A DNA stretch of 64,000 nucleotides from the NCBI RefSeq assembly GCF_016427555.1, contig NZ_JAELVS010000001.1, forward strand, positions 1,054,001-1,118,000, read 5' to 3'. Below the pieces are notes generated by a model, which was not told where the DNA came from, searched no databases, and saw only the letters and a program-made list of their open reading frames with translations. Position numbers and translations under genes: made by a program. Shown in pieces: positions 18,867 through 30,213 of this stretch; position 1 is the first letter of the stretch; every line of letters starts with the position of its first letter. The stretch comes from Marinobacter litoralis (GTDB lineage: Bacteria > Pseudomonadota > Gammaproteobacteria > Pseudomonadales > Oleiphilaceae).

Positions 18867-19997
18867 TTGAGTACACCAGCAATCCTTGCACTCGCAGACG
18901 GAAGCCTGTTTTACGGCACCGCCATCGGCGCAGACGGAGAAACCAGCGGCGAAGTGGTATTCAATACCGCAATGACCGGCTACCAGGAAATCCTGACCGA
19001 CCCGTCCTACTCGCGCCAAATCGTCACCTTGACGTATCCCCACATCGGCAACACCGGCGTTAACGAAGAAGACGTGGAATCCGACCGCGTACACGCCGCA
19101 GGCTTGATCATTCGTGATCTGCCGCTGATCGCCAGCAGCTGGCGCAGTCAGGGTAGTTTGGAAGATTACCTGCGAAGCAACAACATCGTTGGTATTGCTG
19201 ACATCGATACACGCCGCCTGACCCGCATTCTCCGGGACAAAGGTTCCCAGAACGGAGCCATTCTGGCCGGCGAAAACGCCACAGCTGAGCGTGCTCTTGA
19301 GCTGGCGAAAGCCTTCCCCGGCCTGAAAGGCATGGATTTGGCGAAAGAAGTGACTTGCCAAAAATCCTACCAATGGAAGCAGGCCGAATGGGACCTAGCC
19401 AACGGCTATGGTGAGCAAGCGGATGCCAAGTTTAAAGTGGTCGCCTGGGACTATGGCGTCAAATACAACATTTTGCGCATGCTCGCATCCCGTGGTTGTG
19501 ACATCACCGTTGTACCGGCGCAAACTCCGGCTTCGGAAGTGCTCGCCATGAATCCGGACGGAATCTTCCTGTCTAACGGCCCTGGCGATCCAGAGCCCTG
19601 CGATTACGCCATCAGCGCCATAAAAGAAGTGCTGGGTACCAGCATCCCGGTATTCGGTATCTGCCTGGGTCACCAGCTATTGGCTTTGGCCAGCGGTGCC
19701 AAAACCATGAAGATGAACCACGGCCATCATGGTGCGAACCACCCTGTGCAAGATCTCGACAGCGGTGTCGTCATGATTACCAGTCAGAACCACGGTTTTG
19801 CGGTGGACGCGTCCACATTGCCTGCGAACATTCGGGCCACCCACAAGTCATTGTTCGACGGAACGTTGCAGGGACTTCGCCTGACCGATAAGCCGGCCTA
19901 CAGCTTCCAGGGTCACCCTGAAGCCAGCCCCGGCCCCGGCGATGTAGCCCCCCTGTTTGACGAGTTTATCCAGTTGATGGAAGCGCGATCCGCTTAA
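18867..19997 (+). CDS. carA: Carbamoyl-phosphate synthase small (glutaminase) subunit
   Basis: 376 residues from a TTG at 18867, giving (M)[16 protein letters not shown], the normal family start, with GAGG 11 nt upstream. An ATG at 18852 in the same frame is an alternative. The class I glutamine amidotransferase domain has nucleophile Cys in [11 protein letters not shown] and His-Glu in GHPEASPGP. It releases ammonia from glutamine for CarB, feeding arginine and pyrimidine synthesis. carB follows after 80 nt. Confidence 0.96.
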   Translation: MSTPAILALADGSLFYGTAIGADGETSGEVVFNTAMTGYQEILTDPSYSRQIVTLTYPHIGNTGVNEEDVESDRVHAAGLIIRDLPLIASSWRSQGSLEDYLRSNNIVGIADIDTRRLTRILRDKGSQNGAILAGENATAERALELAKAFPGLKGMDLAKEVTCQKSYQWKQAEWDLANGYGEQADAKFKVVAWDYGVKYNILRMLASRGCDITVVPAQTPASEVLAMNPDGIFLSNGPGDPEPCDYAISAIKEVLGTSIPVFGICLGHQLLALASGAKTMKMNHGHHGANHPVQDLDSGVVMITSQNHGFAVDASTLPANIRATHKSLFDGTLQGLRLTDKPAYSFQGHPEASPGPGDVAPLFDEFIQLMEARSA

Positions 19998-20077
19998 CGC
20001 AGGGTCACCACGGATAACGACAGGCGCTGCGTTCTGCGCTGCAAGAATTCAAAAGTTGCTGACAGGTTTACCAAGAC

Positions 20078-23000
20078 ATGCCAAAACGTACCGACATCAA
20101 AAGCATCCTGATCCTGGGCGCAGGCCCCATCGTGATCGGGCAGGCGTGCGAGTTCGACTACTCCGGAGCCCAGGCTTGTAAAGCCCTGCGCGAAGAGGGC
20201 TACCGGGTAATTCTGGTGAACTCCAACCCGGCTACCATCATGACGGACCCGGTCATGGCCGATGCCACCTACATCGAGCCCATCAACTGGAAAACCGTCG
20301 AAAAAATCATCGAGAAAGAAAAGCCGGACGCGCTGCTGCCGACCATGGGCGGCCAGACCGCGCTGAACTGCGCGCTGGACCTGGAAAAATACGGCGTTCT
20401 CGAAAAGCACGGCGTTGAAATGATCGGCGCGAACGCTGACACCATCGACAAAGCCGAAGATCGTAACCGCTTCGATCAGGCCATGAAGAAAATTGGCCTT
20501 GAGTGCCCGCGTGCATCCATTGCCCATTCCATGGAAGAAGCCTGGGAAATCTCCAAAGAAATCGGCTTCCCGTGCATCATTCGTCCGTCGTTCACCATGG
20601 GTGGTTCCGGTGGCGGTATCGCCTATAACAAAGACGAATTTGAAGAAATCTGTACTCGCGGTCTGGATCTCTCTCCGACCAACGAACTGCTGATCGACGA
20701 ATCCCTGATCGGCTGGAAAGAGTACGAGATGGAAGTTGTTCGTGACAAAAACGACAACTGCATCATCGTCTGTGCCATCGAAAACTTTGACGCCATGGGC
20801 GTGCACACCGGTGACTCCATCACCGTTGCCCCGGCTCAGACCCTGACCGACAAAGAATACCAGATCATGCGGAACGCCTCCCTGGCGGTGCTGCGTGAAA
20901 TCGGCGTTGAGACGGGTGGTTCCAACGTTCAGTTCGGTATTAACCCCAACACCGGCCGTATGGTTGTCATCGAGATGAACCCGCGGGTATCCCGTTCTTC
21001 GGCGCTGGCTTCCAAAGCAACCGGTTTCCCGATTGCCAAAGTGGCCGCCAAGCTGGCGATTGGTTACACCCTCGATGAATTGCAGAACGAAATCACCGGT
21101 GGTGTCACTCCGGCCTCGTTTGAGCCGAGCATCGATTACGTGGTCACCAAGATTCCTCGCTTTACTTTCGAGAAGTTCCCGCAGGCAGACGCCCGACTGA
21201 CCACTCAGATGAAATCCGTGGGCGAAGTCATGGCCATTGGCCGGACCTTCCAGGAATCGGTGCAGAAAGCATTGCGTGGTCTGGAAGTGGGTTCCGAAGG
21301 TTTCGACGAGAAGCTGGAAGATCTGGATTCAGAAAACTCCCGCGAAACTCTGACCACCGAGCTGAACGTACCGGGCGCTGAGCGCATCTGGTACATCGGT
21401 GATGCCTTCCGCGCTGGCATGACAGTTGATGAAGTTTTCAAGCACACCAAGGTAGATCCTTGGTATCTGGTGCAGATTGAAGACCTGATCAAAGAAGAAA
21501 CGGCCCTGAAGACCGCAGGCAAGGCGGATATCGATCATGCCACCTTATTCCGTCTGAAGCGCAAAGGTTTCTCTGACGCGCGTTTGGCCAAGCTGCTCGG
21601 TATCTCAGAAGCAAGCATGCGCAAGCTGCGCCACGATCTCGGTGTGCGCCCGGTCTATAAACGCGTGGACACCTGTGCCGCCGAATTCGCCTCAGACACC
21701 GCTTACATGTACTCCACCTATGAAGAAGAGTGCGAGGCGGATCCGTCGGATCGTGAAAAGATCGTGGTTATCGGTGGTGGGCCTAACCGGATTGGCCAGG
21801 GCATCGAGTTTGATTACTGCTGTGTTCACGCCGCGTTTGCAATGCGCGAAGACGGCTATGAAACCATCATGATCAACTGCAACCCGGAGACCGTGTCTAC
21901 CGACTACGACACCTCGGATCGCTTGTACTTCGAGCCGATCACTCTGGAAGATGTTCTGGAAATCATTGATGTTGAAAAGCCGAAGGGCGTGATCGTTCAG
22001 TACGGTGGTCAAACACCGCTGAAACTGGCGCGCGGCCTGGAAGCGGCCGGTGTGCCGATTATCGGTACCAGCCCGGATGCGATTGACCGTGCCGAAGACC
22101 GTGAGCGTTTCCAGCAGATGATCCAGCGCTTAGGTCTGAAGCAGCCGGAGAACGCCACCGTACGCAGCCACGAAGAAGGCATTGTGGCCGCTCGCGAGAT
22201 CGGTTATCCGCTGGTGGTTCGTCCGTCCTACGTTCTGGGCGGTCGTGCCATGGAAATCGTCTACGACGAAACCGAACTGGTTCGCTATATGCAAAGTGCT
22301 GTGTTGGTGTCTAACGACAGCCCGGTACTGCTGGATCACTTCCTGAATGCGGCCATTGAGGTGGATATCGACGCCATCTCTGACGGCACCGATGTGGTGA
22401 TCGGCGGCATCATGCAGCACATCGAGCAGGCGGGTATTCACTCCGGTGACTCCGCGTGTTCACTGCCGCCGTATAGCTTGCCGGCCGACGTTCAGGATGC
22501 CATGCGCGAAGCCGTCAAGAAGATGGCCATCGAGCTGGAAGTGATCGGCCTGATGAACGTGCAGCTGGCCTGGCAGGGTGGCGAAATCTACGTGATCGAG
22601 GTGAACCCACGCGCCTCCCGTACCGTGCCGTTCGTGTCCAAAGCCATTGGCTTGTCTCTGGCCGCCGTTGCGGCTCGGGTGATGTCCGGCAAGACTCTGA
22701 AAGAACTGGAATTCACGCAGGAAATCGTACCGACTTACTACGCGGTGAAAGAGTCTGTGTTCCCGTTCAACAAGTTCCCGTCGGTTGACCCGATTCTCGG
22801 GCCGGAAATGAAATCCACCGGTGAAGTCATGGGGCTGGGTGACAGCTTTGATGAAGCTTTCGCCAAGGCATCTTTGGCCGTTGGCGATAAATTGCCGACT
22901 GAAGGCACCGCGTTCATGTCGGTGAGAAATGTCGATAAGCCGGGCGCCATTGAAGTGGCCCGTGAACTGATCGACGCCGGCTTCAAGATCGTTGCAACCA

Positions 23001-23296
23001 CAGGCACCGCAAAAGCGCTTGAAGAAGCGGGCATTGCCGTTGAGCACGTCAACAAGGTACGTGAAGGCCGTCCGCACATTGTGGATGCAATCAAGAACGG
23101 CGAAGTACAGCTGATTATCAATACCACCGAAGGCCGCAAGGCCATCTCTGACTCGTCGCAAATCCGTCAGTCGGCGCTGCAGAGCAAGGTAACCTATACG
23201 ACGACTCTGGCAGGTGGCGAAGCCTACTGCCGAGCCATTAAGTTTGGTCCGGAGCGCGCTGTTCGTCGCCTCCAGGACTTGCACGCAGGGAAGTAA
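20078..23296 (+). CDS. carB: Carbamoyl-phosphate synthase large subunit
   Basis: 1072 residues, full length. It contains two homologous ATP-grasp halves ([19 protein letters not shown] near residue 12, and [18 protein letters not shown] near 560), an oligomerisation domain between them, and a C-terminal allosteric domain of the MGS type (about 935-1072). It makes carbamoyl phosphate from bicarbonate, ammonia and two ATP. greA starts 4 nt after the stop. Confidence 0.98.
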   Translation: MPKRTDIKSILILGAGPIVIGQACEFDYSGAQACKALREEGYRVILVNSNPATIMTDPVMADATYIEPINWKTVEKIIEKEKPDALLPTMGGQTALNCALDLEKYGVLEKHGVEMIGANADTIDKAEDRNRFDQAMKKIGLECPRASIAHSMEEAWEISKEIGFPCIIRPSFTMGGSGGGIAYNKDEFEEICTRGLDLSPTNELLIDESLIGWKEYEMEVVRDKNDNCIIVCAIENFDAMGVHTGDSITVAPAQTLTDKEYQIMRNASLAVLREIGVETGGSNVQFGINPNTGRMVVIEMNPRVSRSSALASKATGFPIAKVAAKLAIGYTLDELQNEITGGVTPASFEPSIDYVVTKIPRFTFEKFPQADARLTTQMKSVGEVMAIGRTFQESVQKALRGLEVGSEGFDEKLEDLDSENSRETLTTELNVPGAERIWYIGDAFRAGMTVDEVFKHTKVDPWYLVQIEDLIKEETALKTAGKADIDHATLFRLKRKGFSDARLAKLLGISEASMRKLRHDLGVRPVYKRVDTCAAEFASDTAYMYSTYEEECEADPSDREKIVVIGGGPNRIGQGIEFDYCCVHAAFAMREDGYETIMINCNPETVSTDYDTSDRLYFEPITLEDVLEIIDVEKPKGVIVQYGGQTPLKLARGLEAAGVPIIGTSPDAIDRAEDRERFQQMIQRLGLKQPENATVRSHEEGIVAAREIGYPLVVRPSYVLGGRAMEIVYDETELVRYMQSAVLVSNDSPVLLDHFLNAAIEVDIDAISDGTDVVIGGIMQHIEQAGIHSGDSACSLPPYSLPADVQDAMREAVKKMAIELEVIGLMNVQLAWQGGEIYVIEVNPRASRTVPFVSKAIGLSLAAVAARVMSGKTLKELEFTQEIVPTYYAVKESVFPFNKFPSVDPILGPEMKSTGEVMGLGDSFDEAFAKASLAVGDKLPTEGTAFMSVRNVDKPGAIEVARELIDAGFKIVATTGTAKALEEAGIAVEHVNKVREGRPHIVDAIKNGEVQLIINTTEGRKAISDSSQIRQSALQSKVTYTTTLAGGEAYCRAIKFGPERAVRRLQDLHAGK

Positions 23297-23300
23297 CGAT

Positions 23301-23783
23301 ATGTCTAATGATAGAGTTCCTATGACCAAGCTGGGCGAAGCTCGCTTGCGTGAGGAGCTGAAGAAGCTGAAATCCGAAGATCGTCCGCGGGTTATTCAGG
23401 CGATTTCTGATGCCCGCGAACACGGCGATTTGAAAGAAAATGCTGAATACCATGCTGCGCGTGAGCAGCAGAGCTTCATTGAAGGCCGCATTCAGGAAAT
23501 TGAAGGCAAGCTGTCAGTGGCTCAGGTCATCGACGTGACCGCCATGGAAAATACCGGAAAGGTGATTTTCGGGACCACGGTCGAGTTGGTGAACATGGAT
23601 ACCGATGAAGAGGTGACTTACCAGATTGTTGGCGAAGACGAAGCCGACATCAAGGCTGGCAAGCTCTCGGTCTCGTCGCCGATCGCGCGGGCTTTGATCG
23701 GTAAAAGTGAAGGTGATGTGGTGGCCATCCGCATCCCTTCAGGCACTGTTGAGTACGAAATTGCCGAAGTGCAGTACATCTAA
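23301..23783 (+). CDS. greA: Transcription elongation factor GreA
   Basis: 160 residues. The N-terminal coiled coil has the acidic tip [17 protein letters not shown], which enters the RNA polymerase secondary channel and activates transcript cleavage; the C-terminal domain is FKBP-like. ATG 23301 is preferred (5 nt from carB); an in-frame ATG at 23322 would remove seven residues. It is probably co-transcribed with carAB. Confidence 0.97.
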   Translation: MSNDRVPMTKLGEARLREELKKLKSEDRPRVIQAISDAREHGDLKENAEYHAAREQQSFIEGRIQEIEGKLSVAQVIDVTAMENTGKVIFGTTVELVNMDTDEEVTYQIVGEDEADIKAGKLSVSSPIARALIGKSEGDVVAIRIPSGTVEYEIAEVQYI

Positions 23784-23800
23784 GGTACTGCAGGCAAAGA

Positions 23801-23837
23801 AAAGCCGGCCGGAGGGGAACCTCGGGCCGGCTTTTTT
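23801..23837. terminator. Bidirectional terminator between greA and yhbY
   Basis: AAAGCCGGCC paired with GGCCGGCTTT, followed by TTTT on the plus side. On the minus strand the hairpin is followed by TTTTCTTT. It serves both convergent genes. Confidence 0.88.
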
Positions 23838-23849
23838 GTGGCCGAATGC

Positions 23850-24158
23850 TTATTTATTTCTGATCAGGTTTGAAAGCTTCGGGTTCGGCTTTTTCGAGCG
23901 GCGCAGAATCACAGCAATTTTGCCGATGGTCTGCACAAGCTCGGCTTTGGCGCTTTTGCACAGAGCCTCGATGGCTTCCTGGCGGGCTTCCCGATCCTGG
24001 CTGGCCACTTTGATCTTGATCAGTTCGTGGTCGTTCAGGGCTCGGTCCAGTTCGTCTTGAAGTCCTTCGGACAGGCCTTTGTCGCCGACAATGATGACGG
24101 GCTTCAGGTTGTGGGCGATGGCCCGGTACTCCCGGCGCTGTTCCGGTGACAAGCTCAT
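23850..24158 (-). CDS. yhbY: Ribosome assembly RNA-binding protein YhbY
   Basis: 102-residue stand-alone CRS1/YhbY domain. It has the GLSEGLQDELDRAL helix and the basic GKIAVILRRSKKPNPK end. It associates with pre-50S particles. It is divergent from ftsH; the methyltransferase gene rlmE that normally sits between them is missing (only 275 bp here). Confidence 0.95.
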   Translation of the reverse strand: MSLSPEQRREYRAIAHNLKPVIIVGDKGLSEGLQDELDRALNDHELIKIKVASQDREARQEAIEALCKSAKAELVQTIGKIAVILRRSKKPNPKLSNLIRNK

Positions 24159-24433
24159 GATGTAATCTCTTTATCAATGCTATTAACAAAAGGTCAGCGG
24201 CTTAAATGCTGACAACGAAGTATAATGGAATGATTGTAACAGATAGAGGCCCTCTAAGAATGGCTGTAATCACTTACAGGGGCGTTCGTAAGTTTAGTGG
24301 TCGGGAACGATTTCCCGAACTCTGTGTCTTTTACGGATAGGCCACTTCTGGTTTACGAACGTACATTTGGTGTAAGGTGTTCGAAAAGGGTAGGCGGTCA
24401 GGCCGCGGCTCTGCAATTCACAGGTGATGATCC

Positions 24434-26377
24434 TTGAACGATATGGCAAAAAATTTAGTTCTCTGGCTAGTAATAGCCGCTGTGCTGCTGATGGTGTTTC
24501 AGAATTTCACGCCCACCACCAGCGGGCAACAAGTTAATTATTCCCAGTTTGTCGAAATGGTCCAGCAAGGGCAGGTTCGTCAGGTGACGGTCGATGGGCT
24601 GGAAATTCAAGGTGTTCGAGGCGATGGCTCTCAGTTTCAGACCGTTCGTCCTCAAGTGCCAGACAACAAGCTGATGGACGATCTGCTTGCCAATCAAGTA
24701 GAGGTAATTGGTAAAGAGCCTGAGCGCCAGAGCCTGTGGACTCAATTGTTGGTGGCCGCGTTCCCGATTCTGATCATCATTGCGCTGTTTATGTTCTTCA
24801 TGCGCCAGATGCAAGGCGGTGGCGGCGGCAAAGGGCCGATGTCCTTTGGTAAGAGTAAAGCCCGTCTGCTCAGTGAAGATCAGATCAAAACAACGTTCGG
24901 TGACGTAGCCGGCGTTGAAGAGGCCAAAGAAGACGTCAAAGAGCTGGTTGACTTCCTGCGCGACCCCAGCAAATTCCAGCGTCTGGGCGGCCGTATCCCC
25001 AAGGGCGTTCTGATGGTTGGCCCTCCGGGTACAGGTAAAACGCTGTTGGCGAAAGCCATTGCCGGCGAAGCCAAAGTGCCGTTCTTCTCCATCTCGGGTT
25101 CAGACTTCGTCGAGATGTTTGTGGGTGTTGGTGCGTCACGTGTCCGGGACATGTTCGAACAGGCCAAAAAGCAGAGCCCCTGCATTATCTTCATCGATGA
25201 GATTGACGCGGTCGGTCGCCATCGTGGTGCCGGTATGGGTGGTGGTCACGATGAACGTGAGCAGACCCTGAACCAGCTGCTGGTCGAAATGGACGGCTTT
25301 GAAGGCAACGAAGGCGTTATCGTAATTGCCGCAACCAACCGTCCGGACGTACTGGACCCGGCCTTGTTGCGCCCCGGTCGATTCGACCGTCAGGTGGTTG
25401 TCAGCTTGCCCGACATCAAAGGGCGCGAGCAGATCCTGAAAGTGCACATGAAAAAAGTGCCACTGGCAGACGGTATCGATCCGGCTGTGATCGCACGCGG
25501 TACACCCGGATTCTCCGGCGCTGATTTGGCGAACCTGGTGAACGAAGCTGCGTTGTTTGCGGCTCGCCGCAATCTGCGTCTGGTTTCCATGGAAGAGCTG
25601 GAGCTGGCGAAAGACAAGATCATGATGGGCGCCGAGCGCAAGTCCATGGTGATGAATGAGAAAGAAAAGCTGAATACGGCTTATCACGAAGCAGGGCATG
25701 CGATTGTGGGGCGCTTGGTTCCCGAGCACGATCCGGTCTACAAAGTGAGTATCATTCCTCGTGGCCGTGCCTTGGGTGTGACCATGTTCCTGCCCGAAGA
25801 GGATAAGTACAGCCATTCCAAGCGTTACCTGATCAGCTCAATTTGCAGCTTGTTTGGTGGTCGTATCGCGGAAGAGCTCACGCTGGGTGCGGATGGTGTC
25901 ACCACGGGTGCATCCAACGACATCGAGCGCGCGACCAGTCTTGCGCGCAATATGGTGACTCGCTGGGGGCTCTCCGACAAACTGGGGCCGCTGCAGTACG
26001 ATACAGACAGCGAAGAGCCATTCCTGGGTCGCTCGGCTGGCCAGTCTCACACGGTGTATTCACCCGAGACGGCGCAGCGCATCGACGAGGAAGTGCGCAA
26101 CATCGTGGACACCTGCTACGAGACCGCCAAGCAGATTCTGGTCGAGAATCGTGAGAAGCTCGATATGATGGCTCATGCGTTGATGAAGTATGAAACCATC
26201 GATCGCTTTCAGATTGATGACATCATGGAAGGTCGCGAGCCTCGCCCGCCCAAGAGCTGGGGTGACGGCGGTTCATCCGCAGGTGGTGCGCCAGAGAGTG
26301 CCGAGCCGGCACCGGAGCCCAAAGAATCGGGTGACGGTGGTCAGCCCGGAGTCGGGCGTCCGGCTGGCGAGCACTGA
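24434..26377 (+). CDS. ftsH: ATP-dependent zinc metalloprotease FtsH
   Basis: 647 residues. Two N-terminal membrane segments (about 5-25 and 100-120) flank a periplasmic domain. The AAA+ module has Walker A GPPGTGKT, Walker [12 protein letters not shown] and the pore [11 protein letters not shown]; the protease domain has zinc motif HEAGH. It degrades LpxC, RpoH and misassembled membrane proteins in E. coli. The TTG at 24434 (MNDMAKNL) is preferred because AGGTGA is 6 nt upstream; an ATG at 24443 gives MAKNL. An acidic Gly/Pro-rich tail ends the protein. Confidence 0.97.
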   Translation: MNDMAKNLVLWLVIAAVLLMVFQNFTPTTSGQQVNYSQFVEMVQQGQVRQVTVDGLEIQGVRGDGSQFQTVRPQVPDNKLMDDLLANQVEVIGKEPERQSLWTQLLVAAFPILIIIALFMFFMRQMQGGGGGKGPMSFGKSKARLLSEDQIKTTFGDVAGVEEAKEDVKELVDFLRDPSKFQRLGGRIPKGVLMVGPPGTGKTLLAKAIAGEAKVPFFSISGSDFVEMFVGVGASRVRDMFEQAKKQSPCIIFIDEIDAVGRHRGAGMGGGHDEREQTLNQLLVEMDGFEGNEGVIVIAATNRPDVLDPALLRPGRFDRQVVVSLPDIKGREQILKVHMKKVPLADGIDPAVIARGTPGFSGADLANLVNEAALFAARRNLRLVSMEELELAKDKIMMGAERKSMVMNEKEKLNTAYHEAGHAIVGRLVPEHDPVYKVSIIPRGRALGVTMFLPEEDKYSHSKRYLISSICSLFGGRIAEELTLGADGVTTGASNDIERATSLARNMVTRWGLSDKLGPLQYDTDSEEPFLGRSAGQSHTVYSPETAQRIDEEVRNIVDTCYETAKQILVENREKLDMMAHALMKYETIDRFQIDDIMEGREPRPPKSWGDGGSSAGGAPESAEPAPEPKESGDGGQPGVGRPAGEH

Positions 26378-26405
26378 TCGGCACGAAAGTCGCAAGTAAT
26401 ATCCG

Positions 26406-26438
26406 ACGCCGCCCACAATCTGGGCGGCGTTTGTTTTT
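26406..26438 (+). terminator. Terminator after ftsH
   Basis: ACGCCGCCCA-CAATC-TGGGCGGCGT followed by TTGTTTTTGT, 28 nt after the ftsH stop and 34 nt before folP. It may reduce read-through into folP-glmM. Confidence 0.8.
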
Positions 26439-26471
26439 GTCCCTTCGATACAGTTTTCCGGAATTTGCCCT

Positions 26472-27302
26472 ATGATCGTTAATTTTGCCGGCCGCCAACG
26501 AAATCTGTCTGAATGTCATGTTATGGGCATTCTCAATGTCACGCCCGATTCGTTTTCCGATGGCGGCCAATTCAACAGCGTGGACGCCGCCATCCTTCGA
26601 GCGAAACAGATGGTGGCTGACGGAGCCACTTTCGTAGACGTTGGTGGTGAGTCCACGCGTCCAGGCGCCGCGCCTGTCTCGACGCAACAAGAGCTGGATC
26701 GGGTTTGCCCCGTGGTAGAGGCCATAGCACGGGAATTGGATGTGGTTGTGTCTGTGGATACCAGTAACCCGGTAGTGATGGCAGAAACCGTTAAGGTCGG
26801 CGCTGGTTTGATCAATGATGTCCGGGCGCTTCAGCGTAAGGGTGCGCCTAAGGTGGCTGCTGAAGCGGGAGTTCCGGTGTGCTTGATGCACATTCAGGGA
26901 GAGCCGGACACCATGCAGGATTCGCCGATCTACCGGAACGTACGGCGGGAAGTCAGCTCGTTTTTGACGGAGCGGGTGCGAGTAGCCGAAGCGGCTGGTG
27001 TGTTACCGGAAAATATCATTCTTGATCCCGGGTTCGGTTTTGGTAAGACGGTTGAGCACAATGTTCAGTTGTTGGCAGGCTTGGAGCAAATGCACATGCT
27101 TGGCCATCCGCTGTTGATTGGCATCTCGAGAAAATCGATGCTCGGAGTCATCACGGGCCGCGATGTGAACGAAAGGTTGTCTGCGAGCCTCGCAGCCGCG
27201 ACAATATCGGCCATGAAAGGCGCGAGCATTCTGCGGGTGCATGACGTCAGGGAAACGGTGGACGCCGTTAAAGTGGTAACGGCCATTAAGGAGGCAAGGT
27301 AA
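26472..27302 (+). CDS. folP: Dihydropteroate synthase
   Basis: 276 residues. Pterin-binding motifs are [14 protein letters not shown] (about 19-32), [11 protein letters not shown], and [11 protein letters not shown]. It condenses p-aminobenzoate with the pterin pyrophosphate in folate synthesis and is the sulfonamide target. The stop shares one nucleotide with the glmM start (TAATG), so translation is coupled. Confidence 0.97.
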   Translation: MIVNFAGRQRNLSECHVMGILNVTPDSFSDGGQFNSVDAAILRAKQMVADGATFVDVGGESTRPGAAPVSTQQELDRVCPVVEAIARELDVVVSVDTSNPVVMAETVKVGAGLINDVRALQRKGAPKVAAEAGVPVCLMHIQGEPDTMQDSPIYRNVRREVSSFLTERVRVAEAAGVLPENIILDPGFGFGKTVEHNVQLLAGLEQMHMLGHPLLIGISRKSMLGVITGRDVNERLSASLAAATISAMKGASILRVHDVRETVDAVKVVTAIKEAR

Positions 27303-28645
27303 TGTCCCAGCGGAAATATTTTGGTACCGACGGCATTCGCGGGCGTGTTGGCGAACGGCCCATCACCCCGGAATTCATGCTTCATCTTGGTTGGGCGGCC
27401 GGGCAAGCGTTTAAAAAGGCCGGGCAGCGCAACAGTGTGTTGATCGGTAAAGACACCCGGTTGTCAGGGTATATGTTTGAATCAGCGCTTGAGGCGGGGC
27501 TTTCTGCCGCAGGGGTGGATGTCAAACTGCTTGGTCCCATGCCGACCCCGGCCATTGCCTATTTGACGCGCACGTTCCGGGCGTCGGCGGGTATTGTGAT
27601 TAGTGCCTCCCACAATCCTCACCATGACAACGGTATCAAGTTTTTCTCGGCTGCCGGCACCAAGTTGGATGATGCACTGGAATCGGAGATCGAACGCTGG
27701 CTGGATAAGCCGATTGAGGTCTGCGAGCCGAAAGAGTTGGGTAAAGTCAGTCGGATCGATGACGCGCCTGGCCGCTATGTCGAATTCTGTAAGAGTACCG
27801 TTCCGAACGAATTCACGCTGGAAGGGCTGCATGTGGTGCTGGATTGTGCCCACGGCGCAACTTACCACGTGGCACCAAAGGTGTTCCGCGAGCTGGGTGC
27901 CAAGCTGACCGTAATTGGTGCCGAGCCGGATGGGCTGAATATCAACCTGAACGTTGGCTCTACCCATCTTGAAAGCCTGAAACAGACGGTTATCGACAAG
28001 GGTGCTGATTTGGGAATCGCTTTCGATGGTGACGGCGACCGGGTCCTCATGGTCGATCGGGACGGATCTGAAGTGGACGGTGACGAACTGCTGTATATTC
28101 TGGCATCCCAGCGGCGCGCTGAGGGGCGTCTGGAAGGTGGCGTGGTTGGCACGTTGATGACCAATCTGGGTGTCGAGTTGGCACTAAACGAGCTGGATAT
28201 CCCGTTTGAGCGTGCAAAGGTTGGCGATCGCTACGTGATGGAGCGGTTGCTGGCCAATGACTGGCTGGTTGGCGGCGAAGGCTCCGGGCATATGGTCATT
28301 CGCGACTGCATCGGTACGGGCGATGGCGTGATATCGGCCTTGCAAGTGCTGTTGGCGATTGGCAACTCCGGAAAAACGTTGTCAGAGCTGCGCAGTGGTA
28401 TGAACAAGTTGCCGCAAACCATGATCAATGTGAAAGTCGCCCAGCGCTTTGACCCGCTGAGTCGGGACGATATCGTCAGCGCCATGCGCGAGGCTGAAGA
28501 ATCGCTTGGCGATTCCGGGCGTATTCTCTTGCGAGCTTCAGGGACTGAGCCTTTGATCCGGGTCATGGCAGAAGGCAAAGATGCCGCTGAAATTGCTCGC
28601 GTCGCTGAGAGCCTTGCAGAGGTGGTAGAGCAGTCAACCCCCTGA
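27302..28645 (+). CDS. glmM: Phosphoglucosamine mutase
   Basis: 447 residues. The phosphoserine loop [12 protein letters not shown] is at about 100-111, the metal loop is DGDGDR, and the sugar-binding loop is GEGSGH. It converts glucosamine-6-phosphate to glucosamine-1-phosphate for peptidoglycan and LPS precursors. It overlaps folP by 1 nt, the usual pairing. Confidence 0.97.
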   Translation: MSQRKYFGTDGIRGRVGERPITPEFMLHLGWAAGQAFKKAGQRNSVLIGKDTRLSGYMFESALEAGLSAAGVDVKLLGPMPTPAIAYLTRTFRASAGIVISASHNPHHDNGIKFFSAAGTKLDDALESEIERWLDKPIEVCEPKELGKVSRIDDAPGRYVEFCKSTVPNEFTLEGLHVVLDCAHGATYHVAPKVFRELGAKLTVIGAEPDGLNINLNVGSTHLESLKQTVIDKGADLGIAFDGDGDRVLMVDRDGSEVDGDELLYILASQRRAEGRLEGGVVGTLMTNLGVELALNELDIPFERAKVGDRYVMERLLANDWLVGGEGSGHMVIRDCIGTGDGVISALQVLLAIGNSGKTLSELRSGMNKLPQTMINVKVAQRFDPLSRDDIVSAMREAEESLGDSGRILLRASGTEPLIRVMAEGKDAAEIARVAESLAEVVEQSTP

Positions 28646-28726
28646 TTCAAAACGGGGCGGTTGTGCAGATGAAATCTCTGCTGTATAGTTCGCCCTCGCT
28701 TACGCTCGGGACATTTGAGAGTTCAT

Positions 28727-29485
28727 ATGCGCCGTAAAATTGTAGCCGGAAACTGGAAGATGAACGGGTCGAAAGACCTTGTGCAGCAACTGGTCGGCGT
28801 GATTTGTGATCGTGCGGTCGGGCTGGATGACGCTGCAGAGGTGGTCGTCATTCCTCCAGCGCCTTACGTCCCCCTGGTTCAGCAGCAGTCCGATGGCAAG
28901 CTTGCCGTCGGTGTGCAGAACGTCAGTGAATGGCAATCCGGAGCCTACACGGGTGAAGTGTCTGCGGATATGGCGAAAGACCTTGGCTGCAGTTTTGTGC
29001 TGGTGGGTCATTCCGAGCGTCGTCAGCTGTTTGGTGAAGGCGATGATGTTGCAGCTCGCAAGGTTGCGCGCGTGCTGGAAAGCGGTTTGACAGCGATGCT
29101 TTGTGTCGGTGAAACGCTGGAGCAGCGGGAAGCCGGAGAGGCTGAGCGTGTGGTTGCCGAGCAGGTCAGAAGCGGTCTGGCCGGAGTTGCAGGTGATCAG
29201 TGGCAAGGAATTGTCGTAGCTTATGAGCCTGTATGGGCTATAGGTACGGGCAAAACGGCTACGGCTGAAGATGCCCAGGCGATGCATGCGGAGATTCGAA
29301 ACGTCCTGAAAACAATGGGCGCACCCGCAGAAGAGGTTTCGGTACTTTACGGCGGCAGTGTAAAAGCGGATAATGCAGCCGCTCTGTTTTCAGAGCCCGA
29401 TATCGATGGTGGTCTTATAGGTGGAGCTTCCCTTAAGGCTGACGAGTTTATTAGTATTTGCCGGTCTTTCCCGGCGGGTAACTAA
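28727..29485 (+). CDS. tpiA: Triosephosphate isomerase
   Basis: 252 residues from ATG 28727 (MRRKIVAGNWKMNGS). Catalytic residues are Lys in NWKMN, His in VLVGHSERR, and Glu in AYEPVWAIGTG; the phosphate loop is YGGSVK. It interconverts dihydroxyacetone phosphate and glyceraldehyde-3-phosphate. A TTG four codons upstream is less likely. It lies between glmM and secG, as in Pseudomonas. Confidence 0.97.
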   Translation: MRRKIVAGNWKMNGSKDLVQQLVGVICDRAVGLDDAAEVVVIPPAPYVPLVQQQSDGKLAVGVQNVSEWQSGAYTGEVSADMAKDLGCSFVLVGHSERRQLFGEGDDVAARKVARVLESGLTAMLCVGETLEQREAGEAERVVAEQVRSGLAGVAGDQWQGIVVAYEPVWAIGTGKTATAEDAQAMHAEIRNVLKTMGAPAEEVSVLYGGSVKADNAAALFSEPDIDGGLIGGASLKADEFISICRSFPAGN

Positions 29486-29509
29486 GTCGAAACGAATACG
29501 AGAGTCTGT

Positions 29510-29872
29510 ATGGATTGGATCGAAACACTGGTAGTTGTTGTTCACGTCGTTATCGCCGTGGCGCTGGTTGGTGTCGTCTTGATCCAGCAGGGCAAGGGTG
29601 CGGATGCCGGCGCGGCGTTCGGTGGCGGTGCTTCCCAGACCGTTTTTGGTAGTCAGGGTAGTGGCAGCTTTTTGACCCGTGTAACCACCTTGATGGCGGT
29701 TGTGTTTTTTGTGACAAGTTTTTCGTTGGCGATTTTCGCCAAGCAGCGCGCGGAAGTGGCTGGTGAAGCCGGTATCCCGGTGCTTCAGGAGTCCTCTGCA
29801 GAGCAGGTTCCGGCTCTGGATGAAGGCGCCAGCAGCGACACGAAAGAAAACGAGCTTCCCGAGCTCGAGTGA
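29510..29872 (+). CDS. secG: Preprotein translocase subunit SecG
   Basis: 120 residues. Two membrane helices (about 4-24 and 55-75) flank the conserved cytoplasmic loop LIQQGKGADAGAAFGGGASQTVFG. An acidic C-terminal tail follows. It is an auxiliary subunit of SecYEG. The tRNA-Leu gene begins 10 nt after the stop and is probably part of the same transcript. Confidence 0.96.
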   Translation: MDWIETLVVVVHVVIAVALVGVVLIQQGKGADAGAAFGGGASQTVFGSQGSGSFLTRVTTLMAVVFFVTSFSLAIFAKQRAEVAGEAGIPVLQESSAEQVPALDEGASSDTKENELPELE

Positions 29873-29882
29873 TAGAGTTTTT

Positions 29883-29967
29883 GCCCAGGTGGTGAAATTG
29901 GTAGACACGCCATCTTGAGGGGGTGGTAGCGAGAGCTGTGCCGGTTCGAGTCCGGCCCTGGGCACCA
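29883..29967 (+). tRNA. tRNA-Leu (anticodon GAG)
   Basis: Class II tRNA, 85 nt including encoded CCA. Acceptor GCCCAGG pairs with CCTGGGC. The anticodon stem CCATC/GGTGG closes loop TTGAGGG with anticodon GAG at 29917-29919. A variable arm follows, and the T arm is CCGG-TTCGAGT-CCGG. It is equivalent to E. coli leuU downstream of secG. Confidence 0.97.
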
Positions 29968-29975
29968 ATTTTCAA

Positions 29976-30011
29976 CAAAGACGGCTTGGTTTATCCAGGC
30001 CGTCTTTGTTT
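29976..30011 (+). terminator. Terminator after tRNA-Leu
   Basis: CAAAGACGGC paired with GCCGTCTTTG (10 bp, 13-nt loop), followed by a short TTTGTTT tract. It ends the glmM/tpiA/secG/tRNA transcript. Confidence 0.75.
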
Positions 30012-30020
30012 GGTCAGTCC

Positions 30021-30049
30021 TTGACCGATCCGCTTCGTATCTCTATACT
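30021..30049 (+). promoter_or_regulatory. Promoter of the rimP-nusA-infB leader
   Basis: -35 TTGACC (30021-30026), 17-bp spacer, -10 TATACT (30044-30049); expected start near 30056. No other good promoter is visible before rimP. Confidence 0.75.
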
Positions 30050-30055
30050 TCCGCG

Positions 30056-30180
30056 GATATTGGAGTCAGTGTTTCATCCTGACTTCCAGGCAGGCCAGGT
30101 GTCTGTCGGCAGTTAGCCGTTTTGGGTTTGGCTTTCTGCGAATTCTTGCAACAAAAAGCCCCGTTCTAAGGGGCTTTTTG
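30056..30180 (+). ncRNA. Structured leader transcript upstream of rimP (possible small RNA)
   Basis: About 125 nt between a strong promoter and a strong terminator, with no ORF. It can fold TGGAGTCAG/CTGACTTCCA (30061-30088, one bulge) and CGGC-AGTTA-GCCG (30107-30119). In E. coli the corresponding position holds the initiator-tRNA gene metY and NusA-controlled terminators; no tRNA is recognisable here. It could be a free sRNA or simply the attenuated operon leader. Confidence 0.4.
30153..30179 (+). terminator. First leader terminator before rimP
   Basis: AAAAAGCCCC-GTTCTAA-GGGGCTTTTT, a canonical intrinsic terminator between the 30021 promoter and rimP. Confidence 0.88.
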
Positions 30181-30213
30181 ATTAAGGGGCCTGGCGCAAG
30201 GGCCCTAGTGCAT

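Noticed and set aside
24260-24340. 26-codon ORF MAVITYRGVRKF... in the yhbY-ftsH gap, considered as an rlmE remnant
   Set aside because: It does not resemble the RlmE N-terminus, has no clear ribosome-binding site, and the gap is too short for a decayed copy to be identified.
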